A stretch of DNA of 64,000 bases from Piliocolobus tephrosceles (lineage: Eukaryota; Chordata; Mammalia; Primates; Cercopithecidae). The stretch lies in contig NC_045441.1 of assembly GCF_002776525.5 (NCBI RefSeq), positions 88,291,101-88,355,100 of the forward strand. The letters run 5' to 3'. Below the pieces are notes generated by a model. It saw only the letters and a list, made by a program, of their open reading frames with translations, had not been told where the DNA came from and did not search any database. Below are positions 48,761 to 62,148 of this stretch, piece after piece. Each line of letters opens with the position of its first letter. Position 1 is the stretch's first letter. The position numbers and the translations under genes were made by a program.

Positions 48761-51455
48761 GTGCGTAGTCAAAAATCAAACAGTGAGTTTTCTACAGATA
48801 ACAGTTTCCATGTTCTTTTTTACCTACCAAGATTTTCCATTATTGAAATAATAATTGTTTTACAAGGAAATTAGTTGTGATATATTCAAATGTTTGAAAA
48901 TGAAGAAGAAACACTAAATGGTATTTTCATTATTGCACCAAGTAGTCTGATTCTTTTAATTGAAATGGAATAGGATCTTCAAATGGCTCAATTACTGTTC
49001 ATCCCCACTTGGTACAGTTGGCAAAGACCCATTGTGTTACCTTACGCTGGCTCATCCTAATATATTACATATGCTGGCTAAGGGAAGATACATTCTGTAT
49101 TCACCTTTATTGAAATTAGCTAGCTTTTCTTTTTTGGAAAATCTAACAAAATATTTGATGTGACTTCCTCTACCCTTTTCTGTAACCACCTTCTTTTCTA
49201 GTTTTCTCCTCTTTTCATTTAGCATTGCTTATAAGTGGGGAATGCTTATAGTTCAAAATAATAGACGTAGATACAAATAAGATAAAACTTTAGTCTGTAC
49301 TGAAAAACAAAGAATTTTTTCCAGACTCTTTTAACTACCTCTGGACTGGAGTTAACTAAATACATAAACAAAAAGTGGCAAATCATGAAGCAATTTTTAA
49401 AATTTTTGTTTTCTCTTTCTTTTATCATTTTTTTCTTTCTTTTTTATTTTGTAAATTTTGAGCATACCAACAACCTAAAACGTAAAAAAATTCTGGGTGA
49501 TGATTCTGTTCTTGAATGTATTTTTCTACATAACTGTGTAGAAATTATGTACTTTTTGGTTTCCCTTTTCTGTAAAATATGCAAAAGAATTATTTAATAG
49601 CAAAACAAAATAATAATGAAACTTTTCAAATCTAAAATTTCTAATTAAATTTTAACTAATAAACCTTGATTAAAAAATTAAATTTAGGTAATCTGATGTG
49701 TCATAAGTTTATAAAGTTTTCCATGTTACTCTTCTTTTTTTTTCTACTCAGAAAAATAAACTCTAGTCATATTGACTGCCATATTAGCCATGAAGATATA
49801 TATATATTTTTTCTGTATTCTCTAGTGTTTTCTTTTATCACCATGTTTCACTGATCCTTATTCTATTAAGAAGAAATCCATTGTGGCATGAATTATCTCC
49901 TCTGTTGCTTTTCAAATGGGGACACTTTTAGTCCATTTCGTGCATTTATGCAGCATTTTAACAAAAGTTTAAGACCTGAAGGAATGCAGCATACCTAGCA
50001 CACTTACAATTTTCCTATTCACGGATGGCCTAGTGATTATTTGTGGATAACTTCCTCAAAAATACATGCTGAAATTTGAACGTTGTTTTAAACAAAAGGT
50101 AGGAGTCATATTTTGTATGAACTTACAGCCTATACTTATTTAAATTGCACACTGAAAAAAGGATAGATACTCCTTAAAAAGCAGTATGCTGAAGTGTGCC
50201 CAAAGCAGCTTTAATTTGTGCTATGTTTCTCAGTAGGGACTTGCTTGATTATTTATTTTAATATTCCGCTGAGAAAGAATGATGACAAGTAGGTATTACA
50301 TAGTTCATATGGTATGCAACCACCCAAAGTCCACAAAGAAAATGAAACTCCACAGTTCTAGTTTTATATTTGAATATCTTTGAAAAAGCTATGTAGGTTT
50401 ATGAAAAGGCAAAGAGAATGAGTGAAGTTCAGAAGGTCAAGAAGATGATGTGGCTAGAAAGAACAATAGGTGTTTCAGAAAAAGAACTTTCAGATGGAAG
50501 TGCAGACCTAACCTATCCAATATGGTAAAATAGTTTAGTAACTTTCAGAGGCATGTAGTGCTTATTGACAAGACCAAATAATTTAACTTCTGAATTCATT
50601 GAATAGCAAGATACAGAAAAAGAAACAGGCCGTATTATACCTGGTAAAATCCTTCAAAATACCTGAAACATCATTTTAATTCAACAGCTGTAACTCTCTG
50701 TGTTGAAGTTATTTGCTTTCTTTATAACTGTGCTATAAATTCTTCCTCTTATGGTACATTTAATTCCCCTTGTTGGGTTTTCCTTGGCATTTTCTCTCAT
50801 ACTGCTCTAAAAAGAATGCTCACTAGTTTAATGGAGATTTTTAACATAAATATTTTCTACAGCACTTCCGAAACTCTTTTACATACAAGGGTAACAGCTG
50901 TCTCAGAAATAAACAGGTTGTACTTTGTATATCAGAAAATGGCCGTTGGGAAAACCTATCTTCCCAAAAGCTTTTGGATACCTTCTTCACTTTACAAATA
51001 AGATAGACATTTCAAGGTGGTTCCAGGCTGCTTCCTTCCCCAACACTGGGAAATAAAATTTCAGCCTGGGCTCAAACCATCTGTAAACTGGTTAGATGGA
51101 TCTTGGCAGCAAATATTTTTTATACCATCAATCCCACTAGGAAAGAAGTAGTTTCAAACAGTAGTAAACTTTAAAACGAGATGACAGCTTAACATTTTTA
51201 GTTTACAAAAACTAGCAAGGTTTAGTATGACTTCTCTCCAAAAAGGCATGGGTTTTTAAGCTGAAGACTGTTGAGAATTTGGATTATCTCTTGAGTAATG
51301 CAAAGTTACCGAATTAAGTCTCCAAATCCAAGAACATGTCCTAAGTTTTTCAAACCAATATGGTAAAGTTAATTTTGCAATCTCCTTTAAAAGTGATAAT
51401 TTCGTCAAGATGAAGTTGCTGCAGTCTTTATTTCTTTAAATATATATTTTTTTCC

Positions 51456-51744
51456 TTTTTTTTTTTTTTTTTCTTGTTCTGTTGCCCAGGCTGGAGTGCA
51501 GTGGCATGACCTCAGCTAACTGCAACCTCTGCCTCCCAGATTCAAGCAATTCTCCTGCCTCAGCCTCCTGAGTAGCTGAGACTACAGGCATGTGCTACCA
51601 GGCCTGGCTAATTTTTATATTTTTAGGAAAGACAAGGTTTCACCATGTTGATCAGGCTGGTCTCGAACTCCTGACCTCAGGTGATCCACCCACCTTGGCC
51701 TCCTAAAGTGTTGAGATTACAGGTGTGAGCCACAGTGCGTGACC
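51456..51744 (-). repeat. Alu (AluS-like), antisense
   Basis: A T tail (51456-51472), then antisense Alu missing the first bases of the usual gagacagagtctc segment (cttgttctgttgcccagg) and ending acagtgcgtgacc. The AT-rich flanks (tatattttttt / ttatatttttt) may be a target-site duplication but are low complexity. Confidence 0.95.
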
Positions 51745-52591
51745 TTATATTTTTTACCCTTTCTTATTTCATCCACCTGCAAATGTTTTTTTATGAATTT
51801 GTTTTTTAAAAAATCTTTTATTACAGATAGTAATTACTCACCTGCTACTAATAAATGCCAGGTGTGAACATAGCATAAGGATAAATCTCAGTATTTTCCA
51901 ACACTAATTAAGTACTGTCTCACATTTTCATGATGTGAAAGAATAGTCAACTTGAGAGAAATTTTATTTTTTCATTAAAATCTTTTCCAGGCAATGCAGC
52001 ACTAGTAATTTAGAAATATTCCATCCCTAAGAGGTATTATTGAGTCCTATTTCAAAGTCCTGAGACTTTTAGCTAAGGTTATATCCTGAAGTCAAAATGC
52101 TGTCTTGTCTTAGGAAAGAGCATAATTTGACATTACAAAATGCTCTCACTTGATATTAGAGCAAATAAGGAACTCTCTAAGTTAATTGCATACAATTGAG
52201 AAAATTATTTGAAGCTCTCTGAGCTCAGTTTCCTTGTACATGAAATGGCATGGCAGTTTTACTTTCACTAGTTTGTTGTGAGGAAAAAAGACAACATAAT
52301 AGCATACTACCATTTTCGGTGCTTGTGTAATTCTGGAATATAAGCAAAGATAAAATAAGCAAACTTGTAGCAATGGTTGCCTGTAGAAAGGCTGGGAGGG
52401 AGATTTGGTACCTTATAAATTTTACATTTTCAATTTTATAACATGTAGACATATAAACTGTTGAAAAATTTTAATTTTAAAAGAACAACATGAGTAATGA
52501 AGCCAACATATTATATTTATTGATATAGAGAAGGTGCTCAATAAATGTAATAGTGAAAAATTTTTCTTACATCCATGGATTTCATCCATGC

Positions 52592-52665
52592 TGTGTGTGT
52601 GTGTGTGTGTGTGTACGTGTGTGTGTGAGATAGAGGGGGTATTTTCTTTCTTTCTTTCTTTCTTT
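52592..52665. repeat. (TG)n followed by (TTTC)n microsatellite
   Basis: TG dinucleotides from 52592 with one ACG interruption. After ~15 bases comes TTTC repeated about five times. Confidence 0.95.
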
Positions 52666-55600
52666 TTTTCCCTTCTGTTTCTAATTTCTTTGCTGCTCTG
52701 TGAGTGGAATTTACTTAAGGTGTTAACAACATAATGGCTTGGTGTTTAAGTTTGTTTGATATTTTGCTCACATCCATGTCACACTTTTCACCTGTGTTAG
52801 TAATGCTGCAATTTCATCAGGAAATGTGGTTTTGTTTCCACCTTCTGTTTCTCCTCACCACACCCTGCTTAGGAATTGTAATCCAATACATTCACTGATC
52901 TAAGCCACATTTTTACTTCATTTTGAGTTTTGAACAGAAAGTCTAGAGTATATATGAACTTTTGTTTTTAATACATACTTCTCAGGCAACTAAGCCATAC
53001 TAGAAATGCAGTTCACAAAACTGTTTTTGTTCATCTCAGTAAAGTATGCTCTCCTATGAGAGAGTTAAGAAAGCTTCCAGTTAAGAAAGAATGGTCATAT
53101 GCTCAAATAGCAGCTTTTGTATTTGACAGTTTCTGGATGATAGTTTACATCTGTCAGCACTAATTTGTCTTAGTTCAATATATTATTTTTGAAATGTTAA
53201 ACTGCCCGTGTGGTATTTTTTTTGAAAGGCTTAAAGATCTTGTAGGGTATAGTATTCACAACCACCTTTTCATGTAGATAATAATTTCTGGATATATGAT
53301 TCTGCCATCAATTTAATAAAATTGGACAAATGTTTATTTCTTTCACAATTGGCTTAGTATATGTGAACAGCCCTAAAGTAGGTACCTCATCATAATGCCA
53401 TTTGAATTATTTCAGAATAACACTTAATTAATACACTATTTCAGATTCTCAATAAGACATATATTAGGATCAGAAAATTGTCAAATTAACACTATGTTTA
53501 AGAATCAACATATAATTTGATAACTTCATAAGTGACCTAGAAACCACAAAAGAAGTTTGCTGAGTAGGCATTTTAAAAAAATATATCCATTCTCCAAAAT
53601 AAGTCAACTGAGGTATTGTAAATTTCTTATAGTCATCAGATACCTTTAGTTTATTTCAGAAAGCCACAGAATGTAAATGTCCAAGTTTATTAAATGGCAT
53701 ATACTCTGGTTTGAATTACATTTCTTCTTAATGAGAAATAAGAGAAGATAGAATATACTACTGCCTATGTTTTTGGGCAAAACAACAAAGATGTCATATC
53801 TTATCTAGAGCAATCATCATTGATAAGACTCCCCATAGAATTCTCACCAGGAAATGTGATCTAAGGCCTGGTGCAACTAAACAGTCACTGACATTAAGCA
53901 TAGACAAGATGGGAATGTGCCCTTCATGGCCACTTAATCATCTGGTACCCTCCAGTTCAATAAAATCATCTAACTCTTGCCAAAAATAATATTCATGTGG
54001 GAGGTAATTTGCTATAGCTAGAGGAACTGGTGCCTAAACTGCATACTTATTTTGGTTTATAAGTCACTTGTTTAATTCTCTTTTAGTCTTAAATGGAGTA
54101 GCTCGTTTACTGCATACCTCTTCTACTTTCTCTGAAGTACCTTCTCAACTTTTGTGAAAAGAGAAAGAAAATATTATTTCTGCCTTTACATTGATTTGCA
54201 CTGATTTTTGTCTTTCTAATATGAGGGTGGATAAAAAAAGTTATAAAACAACCAAATGCAAGACAGAGGTAAACACATTTTCTATCCAAGTAACAGGTTT
54301 TAGTTGTTGATTTTACTATTTCAACTGCTTCTTGAATAGACTTTAAATATAATAAACATCATAATTATGGATTTTCTTACCCTAAAGCAAGCTAAATGAC
54401 AAGACTGATTGATTAATTACATTATTTACTCTAATATTTCCTATTAAACCTCCTGTTGGCATGGTCTGACTAAATTCTGATATTAAATTGTTCAGTTTTC
54501 ATTTTTTTAATTATTCTATTTTTAGTTTTTTAACTGTGGTTTACAGGCAAAGAGGTTGAACCAATAATTTATTTTTTTTTTGATTTTTTTTTAAGAAAAG
54601 AAGACACAAGCTATCTTCTCACAGGTGTTCCATCGTGAAAATGTTTGAAATTTGCATGACCGTTTTATGATGATTTGACAACACACTTTTAACTGAGACC
54701 CTCTTATTCACTCAGACCAATAACAAATTATTCACCTGATGTTTAAAAATACATCATCTATTTGCTAATATTTTGGGAAAAGATTAGATATTACCCTTAA
54801 TAAAAATGTTGCGGTGCTTGAATATTGGTTAATATTAAGGAGACAACAGGCATTTATGTATTTCAAAGTGGCTTTGAAATTTATACATAGATTATCATAA
54901 CATTTGTGCATTTTCAGAAAAGGTCTATTTCTGAAAATAAAGGCATATTTTAGTGAGAACAAGTCAGATTTCCACTTGATAAGTAAGTGAAGACAGTATA
55001 AAGTGCTTTTGAATCCCAAAGACACCATGCTGTGACAATTTAGGATGACACGAGAGAACAATTCACTTACTAATAATTTATACTCAATAAATTATCTAAC
55101 CATCACTTTTATTTATCTTCAGTCACAACAATCCAAAATGAAAGATCACATTTTTAAACTCAGTTTTCAAGATAAGATTCATATCTATGGATGTTTAGAG
55201 TAATAACATGTTTATGTTGCTCAGTGATTTTCTCTGTGTAGCTATTCTCCACTGTTCTGGAGGGTCTCCAAAATCAAGTCTGCTCAGACATATAAGTGAG
55301 ACAAAGGTTCTACCAAAGGAATTGCTTTGGTTTGGGCCACTATGAATATCAATTTTACATTGCAAAGCCCTTATTTGCAAGTAAGAATTAGGTATGTGAA
55401 CATATGGTAATGTTACACAAATGCTTAAGTTATAATTTATCTTTGACCTCTTTATTATCTGCATATTTTCCAATTCAATAAATAAACATTAACCTATTCG
55501 ATCAACAAGATAATATTAAGATATACTGTAATTGTCATGGATTATTTGAAGGAAAATGTTTAACTTTTGTTGTTTTGTTTTCAAATAATTCACTGTATGT

Positions 55601-55704
55601 AGAAAGGCAATTACATGTTTTCTGGAAGAGATAATACAAGGCCCTTTCTGTTTCCAAGTAAGAAAGAGTGATTTTTACAAAATTTAGTTTATTGAAAGGT
55701 GGTA

Positions 55705-55925
55705 TGATTAAGTGTAAAAGGCTTGGTATTAAACAAGCCTGGGTTTGAACCTTCACCTTGACTTGCCATTAGCCGAGCAACCTTGAGTTTCTTGAACTGT
55801 AAAATAGGGATAACATTATTTACATTATGGGATTGTTAACAGAACTAAATGAGATAACTTGAATGTGTCAAGCCAGTGCCAACTGCCTGACAAACACGGA
55901 GTGAAATTCAGTAAATATTAACTTC
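55705..55925 (+). repeat. MIR SINE, nearly full length
   Basis: Sense MIR in order: 'aaacaagcctgggtttgaacc', 'gacttgccattagccgagcaaccttgagtttcttgaactgtaaaatagggataacattatt', 'gggattgttaacagaactaaatgagataa', 'ccagtgccaactgcctgac', 'attcagtaaatatta'. Confidence 0.8.
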
Positions 55926-56763
55926 TCTTTTACCCCCACTCTTGTCTTTTCCCTTCTATTCTTTACCGTCTGGTTATGATTCCTCCATTATTAAACTCTG
56001 ACCTAGAGTTAATTCAGTTTAAGTAGTAATGAGTCAAAAAGTGATGGAATCTTGCACTGGAGTGATTATGATCTGGGTTTGTCAAAATTCCTTCCTCTTA
56101 AAACACATTTCTGCTGTATATGAGGTCATGTGGTTGACTTATTTTTGGACTGGTTGATAGCTTGTAACAAATAAAAACACTTCTCCCACTAGATATATTA
56201 AAAAATAAAAAGCAAGAAAAAAATTCTGGCAAAAAAAATCAGCATTTCTAAATCATAGCAAAATCTCATTAATTCAGATCCCACTGAGAAAGAAGTGTAT
56301 AAAAGATTTAATTGCCATTAGAAAAAAGCTATGAATAAAATTTTATAATGATACCTCACTCTACGTTATAAGGATATTAGAACCATGGTAACTTTACACA
56401 TATAACAGCAAATGATATAATAAATGTAGTTTGCATTTTGTGAGTTTGTTAGTGGTCATAGTAGAAAAGAATATAATTTTATGTTTTAGCAAGATTCACT
56501 GAATCGGACTTTACTCAGATTTTCTAAGTTTGTACTAGATAAGTAGTCATACACTAAATCAGTGAATAAGTATTTGATAAAATACTTCCTTCAATAAGGA
56601 CATAGGATTAAAAAATAAGTAACTCTGCATAATGATGCAGAGAGCATTTCAGTTTTCTTCTTAGCATGCTCATAATATGAAACTTGCATTTTGTTTGTTT
56701 GTTTTGCTTTGTTTTTGCCTTAACTGAATTAAAGAATGTGTATGTGGTTTTGTCACAACACAG

Positions 56764-56883
56764 ATGGAGAATTATACTCTGGAACTGCAGCTGATTTTAT
56801 GGGGCGAGACTTTGCTATCTTCCGAACTCTTGGGCACCACCACCCAATCAGGACAGAGCAGCATGATTCCAGGTGGCTTAATG
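56764..56883 (+). CDS. SEMA3A: SEMA3A internal coding exon (sema domain, residues ~183-222)
   Basis: The two bases AT complete the Asp codon begun in the exon at 48667-48760. They are followed by 39 whole codons, GELYSGTAADFMGRDFAIF then RTLGHHHPIRTEQHDSRWLN, and a final G. This is the conserved sema-domain segment with 'LYSGTAADFMGRD', a family signature found in all class 3 members; the RTLGHHHPIRTEQ end fits SEMA3A. It has no cysteine. The donor is AATG|gtaggt. The acceptor is tgtcacaacacag, whose last 30 bases are a poor pyrimidine tract (tatgtggttttgtcacaaca). A good branch-point match (cttaact, A at 56723) lies 40 bases upstream. Length is 120 bp, phase 1 to 1, so skipping keeps frame. 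The next SEMA3A exon, expected to begin with codons for DPKF, was not found before the window ends. Confidence 0.97.
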
Positions 56884-57344
56884 GTAGGTGGTTTATGAAA
56901 GAAAATAGACATATAACATATGTAACTGTATTAAGTTACTGGAGAACTCTTTTACAGTACATGCAATATGATTTGAAATTTAGTGTGCAGTTAAGCTAAT
57001 GGTGGTGACTTCATGATGTTGGGTGTGAGAAAGTTCGGCAAAGAAAGAAAAGAGAGATTAAATATTCAGGAAAAGATTCATTTAGTGCCAAATTTGAAGT
57101 TTCTCAGTAGTTAGCTATGGAAAGAAAGATCTGGACTGGAGCTACGGAAGGGAGGCAATGGAAAAAGATAAGATGACTTACCAATTCTGTCTTATGGGGA
57201 CACCACAACAAATCTTACAGGGTAGTATTTTTTTTTCCTTTACATCTCTTATTATTTCCTTGAAAACATCATCTTATATACTAGTGAATGTCAAAAATTG
57301 AATGCTATTGCAGTGTGAATAACATATTAATAGTCTTTTCCAAA

Positions 57345-57540
57345 TTTCAAAGGTATTTTAAATCATGATTTCATACAATTCACATTTAATCTTAATCAGC
57401 CTAAAACCCCTCTCCCATTTTATAGGTTAGGATTTTAAGGTCAATATTTTATCTAATCCAGTAGAAGAATGTTTAGAACAGAAACCCAGTTTTCTGAACT
57501 TCAGGCACCGGCTTAACTCCTCGATCAAGTAGATGCTTAT
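57345..57540 (-). repeat. Possible MIR fragment
   Basis: Antisense MIR-like 'ttaatcagcctaaaacccctctcccattttataggttagg...gaacagaaacccagttttctgaacttcag'. Weak. Confidence 0.4.
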
Positions 57541-57700
57541 TATTATTTATTACTATTACTCACTATTTTCTTTTTAGTATAGAAAATAATTTTGGCATGG
57601 CAGAAAATATACAAGCTGTATATACCCAAAATAAATAAATACTACTCTTATTCAAAATTTTAACTAAGCAATCTTTTCATACCCTCCTATCTAGAGTTCA

Positions 57701-57720
57701 TTTTTTTTTTTTTTTTTTTT
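57701..57720. repeat. Poly(T) run, 20 bases
   Basis: Uninterrupted T run after ctagagttca. No element recognised beside it. Confidence 0.9.
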
Positions 57721-57869
57721 GGTTAGTCGTTTACACATTTACCAAAAATTTTTATAAAGGTCCCTAGTATATTAATCATGGTTGTTTTTATTGTTACTTA
57801 ATGATCTATATTTATGCCTACCTCCAATCTTAAAAAACAAAGCCACCCCATCTCCAATTATCCCTCCAT

Positions 57870-57947
57870 GAAATTTATCCTGCTTGTACATAACTCATTA
57901 AGAATGAAGCACGAAATTTTTCCTGGTTATACATAATTCATTAAAAA
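57870..57947. repeat. Imperfect 35-bp duplication, period 43
   Basis: GAAATTTATCCTGCTTGTAC... (57870-57904) and GAAATTTTTCCTGGTTATAC... (57913-57947) are near-copies; both continue ataa(c/t)tcattaa. Confidence 0.9.
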
Positions 57948-58124
57948 GAAAGACACTTACAGTTTATAGTCATGTTCTCAGTAAGACGCTTGAATATCTC
58001 ATTCTATGAACTTCTGCCACACTTGTTGTTCCTGCCTTATTCGAGGAACCCCAAAATATAGTTCATCCCTTCTGTCTTTCATTAGTTGTTAGAGAAAAAT
58101 CACAGGTCTACCTCTAGATCTCAT

Positions 58125-58770
58125 TGAAATTCCAAGAGACCATGAGTTGCGGGACAACCTTTGTTCTGATCCATCTTATACTTCAAAGTGACTACTCAAA
58201 ACACAAAACATACCTCAAATTACCTCAATCAGCATCTCTTCCCTTCTGTAACAGCATTTCTGACTGTCCTATAATTTTCCATGTCGTAGTGAGAAAGGCA
58301 TGCTCCCTTCCTCTTTGTTTGACCCTTCAGCCTTGGCTCTTAATGGCATCGATGTTCTTTGATTAATTTAGTCAATTTACATTTCATTTGTTATCTTTAT
58401 CTCTTTTTCAGTACTAATTTCTTCCCCCAAGCTAAAATCTTACTTATCCCATGCAAAACTGTTCTGTCATGCTATGCCACAAAGTCCCAATATATCTAAG
58501 TTCATAGCTTGGTTAGGACTTGTTTCCTCACTGTTTCACTACCTTTACTTTAAACCTGACATTCATCCAATAATTACTTCCTTGAAATTATTCCTCCAAA
58601 GGACACTAATGATTTTCTATTACTTTTTATTAATCTCTACTTTGACAATGTCTCCTGCAGTATTTATCATTAATTAGCCCATTCTTTTAAAATCTCTTCT
58701 CTTAGCTTCCCCTATTTCTTGACCTCCCAAGTTTTCTCTAAATTTGACATCACTTCTTTAATGTTTTAAA
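58125..58770 (+). repeat. L2 LINE fragment (probable)
   Basis: L2-like passages: 'ttcctccaaaggacactaatga', 'gacaatgtctcctgcagtatttatcat', 'ctctt(ct)cttagcttcc'. The 5' portion (58125-58450) is less certain. Confidence 0.45.
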
Positions 58771-60489
58771 TCCTAATGATGCCTAACATAAAATTGATGA
58801 TTGCATACAAACACTGTGGTAATCAAAGGGGATTAGACATGTAGTCAAATGTTCCTCTGTCACCGGGGGTAGACAGAGTTTCATGGTACCTGGGTGACCA
58901 TGTGAGAAATTTGATGTCTCACTGGGGAAAAGAAGAGGTGCTGAGATGAAGAGAAGAGCATGTGCAGAACTCCAAAAACCCAGAGGAATATTCTAGAATA
59001 TCCAGTATAAATTATTAGTCCTAGGATGTGTGCAGAGGCAAAATTAGTAGGAAAAAAAAAACCCCTCTTAACTTTGCTATCTGGTTTGTTCACAAACTGA
59101 AATATTTGTGTGGGAGGGAGAATGTTTGTTTTTCTATTTAGAAAGAAGACTTTGATCTACTAAGTACCCTAAAGGGCATACAGGCTTTCTCTGTCCATGA
59201 GAAACAAAATCTCATTAGAAGATGGAATAACATAAAGGAGAGTATAGTATCCATTTCATTTTTATGGCCTCGGAGAAAAAAAAAAAGCCATCAAGTTAAA
59301 GCTGCTTTTATGCTGCACACTCACATGTTGACAGCTGAGTCTGAAGAATTTACACTGTGGGAAAACACAGTCATTGTCCACAGCTCTGTACTTCATCTCT
59401 GAAAATGTGTAGTTCATTTGAGAATTCAGTTATCAGTCTCTCAGCACTAAACGTGAGAACTGATTTTTCCAAATTACCACAAAGGTTACATCTGACAGGG
59501 TGCAAAAAACAGAACTGCTGCAAGATGGAGGATACAGACATGTTTGAGATAGAACCAAGGGACTCTGAATCACAAGCCTTGTGACATTAAATGCCATTAC
59601 ACAATAAAATTGAAAACGTAATGTTTACACATTCATGCATAAAATAAATGAGTTTTGAGACATCAGCATAGAGTACACAATCATATGTGTTCCAGAATTA
59701 ATACATTGTTTTGCAAAGTATTTTTTTCAAGGGTCTTCAGGGTTATTAAAATTAATTTCAGCATAGGACTTTATTTTTCTCAAATCAATTCAACTCTTTT
59801 GGAAGAATCAGTTCACCTATTTTAGATGACTTTTAATTTTTGTTCCTGGTAAGGAAAAACAAACAACAAAACAGTTGTCTAAAATTGGAACTTGAAATAT
59901 CTTGATTTATTAAAATGGAGTTTCACTACTTTCATAACTAGAAAATTTATATAATGATGCCAATAAACGTTTAAATTCAATTTTAACAGGAAAATTTAGG
60001 AGTGAATAACACTTTCAGATTAAGAAACTTCAGACAATGGAATCTGTTGTGTATTTTACATTTTAACATGTAATAACATTCTTAAAACATCTTCATTAGT
60101 TACGATAAACCCTAATTTAGGGTTTCTAAATGTTATAACAATTTTTTATTTCAGAAAATATACTGCTGGGGTTTGGCATGATGTGCCAAAATCCAGTAGC
60201 TTTTCTTATACTACATAAATTCTCTCAGTATTATATGGTTTCAAATTTCAATTCCAACTTCAGCTGAATGTGGAAATAAAGTTAAATTGTTCTGTGTATA
60301 TTTATAGTAAGGAAACAGATAAATTTATGCTGCTGTTATCATAATGATATCTTAGCATTTAGTATGAAAATACTACTACCTAGTTATTATCCATATTAAC
60401 AATTCATTAGAGCAGTTGGATTACTAGCCCAATTTATTTTTCTTATTTGATGGAGACTGTTTTCCAGTATTGTTTATGTCTTGGAGTAA

Positions 60490-60695
60490 TAGTGGGATGA
60501 TATGTGATTTGGAAAAAAGACTATCTTTAGAATGAGGCATGGTTTCACTTTACTTTGGCCCTTACAGTAATGAAATGAACAGAGGTACTACCTGTCTCCT
60601 ATAGTTATTGTGGAAAAATGACCACATAATAATGTATAAAAAGCACTGAGCAAGTTCTTGGTCTGTAGTAAGCACCTAATAAATGCTAATTATCT
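60490..60695 (+). repeat. MIR-like SINE fragment, 3' half
   Basis: Sense MIR-like 'ctacctgtctcctatagttattgtggaaaaatgac...aaaaagcactgagcaagttcttggtctgtagtaagcacctaataaatgctaatta'. Confidence 0.6.
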
Positions 60696-60746
60696 GAGTA
60701 CCCTTTATCCCACTTCTGTTGTGTGGAGCACACTGAGGAAGCTTGG

Positions 60747-60783
60747 CCTGACTCACTCTGTGAGTGATTATGTCTGAGTCAGG
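60747..60783. promoter_or_regulatory. Inverted pair of AP-1-type sites (candidate intronic enhancer)
   Basis: CCTGACTCA (60747-60755) and TGAGTCAGG (60775-60783) are perfect 9-base inverted repeats. Each contains a full AP-1 consensus, TGACTCA and TGAGTCA, with 26 bp between motif starts. Between them a smaller inverted repeat, TCACTC/GAGTGA, lies around TGT. The surrounding 60700-60960 is GC-richer and less repetitive than its flanks. Enhancer activity is inferred only from these motifs. Confidence 0.35.
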
Positions 60784-62148
60784 GTGAAAGGGCAGCCAGA
60801 GTCGGGTTTAATACATGAAACCACATGGATCCCAAGGCCTGGGGAACACAAACAGACCTAATTACAATGCCTGGAGTGTGACGCCTTCCCACTCATTTCA
60901 GGAAGACCTGTTTTCTTTTAGTGGAATTTCCTAAAAGGATCGTGCTTGTAGATAGACTAACCCACTTGCTCTTTTTCTGTAATTGAAATGGTATGCAAGT
61001 CATCACTCCACTTCCTCTCACTTGTAATATTCATACCCTGATGGCCTGCCCTTATTGGAATCAGCATAACTTCCTCTGTGGTCATGTACTAGGATATTTC
61101 GTACTCTCTTAAGATTCAAATTTCTCCACAACATGCGTTTTTAGAAAACTAGACCCAGTGATGGAACATATGACTGCAAATAAACTATGAATACACAAGT
61201 TAACATTACATGTTACCAGATACCCAATCTCAAATCACTTGTACAGCTCTTTTAATACACTATTTTGATCTTACTATCTTTGGAGACATAAAAAACGTCA
61301 GAGTATCCAATTGCATTTTCTTTAATAAGTAAAACAGATCATCTAGTTTTGCATAATGTCAGACTTCTGATGATGTCATTTTTGATTATTTCTTTGGCTT
61401 AAGCAAGTTAGTAATATTTTGCTGACCTTTGGGGAAAAAGCCCTCTATAAGCCTATTTCACGCTTATTTGAGCAGATGAGTGTTAGAGGAGCTGAGAGAT
61501 CATTCAGGTAAAACAACAGCAACAACAAAGGTCCTCTTAGTTTTTATAGTCAATGAAAGAAGAAAACAAGAATGCAGTATTTTTAAACATTTGAATTATG
61601 CATTCTATGAGTAAGCAGTGTATGCATTAGCTAGCAATTCTAGAGTATCAATGTATAAAGTAACAGAAATAAAATGACAATCCTTATAGTTATTTTCTTT
61701 AAATTACGCTGAAAATTTGAATATGCAAACTTTAGAACAATAGTTATGTCTATACCTAAAGACAACTTAGTAGTTAAGTTTTGTTTTCTCAGGAATCTAT
61801 TACTCAGAAAAATTTTCATCTTAACAAATAATGCACAGCCATTAGAAATGTATCTTTTTAAGCAATAAGTATACACCATGAAATTATTCTACTCTCTAAA
61901 TAATAATACATTTAATCAAATCACTAAATATTTCTTTTTTTCATAAAGAGCTAAAAGTTACCAAAATATACCATCACTTGACATCCTTTATCAAGGACAT
62001 ACTTTCTCTGTCACTTTTTGTCTAAGGAACATAATGACTTTTAGCGAGTTTTTTGAAATTACTAATGAAGAAATATGAATAAAGCTTTGGAATAAAAATT
62101 AACTCATTAATGGCAATATGTTTAAAAACTGATTTTATTTTTTTCCAG

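Larger units (their letters stand above)
48761..56763 (+). other. SEMA3A: SEMA3A intron, 8.0 kb
   Basis: Complete GT-AG intron (gtgcgt...acacag), phase 1. It holds one antisense Alu (51456-51744), a TG/TTTC microsatellite (52592-52665) and a MIR (55705-55925). The remaining blocks, 48770-51420, 51750-52580 and 52670-55700, show no recognisable gene, RNA or repeat. Confidence 0.9.
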
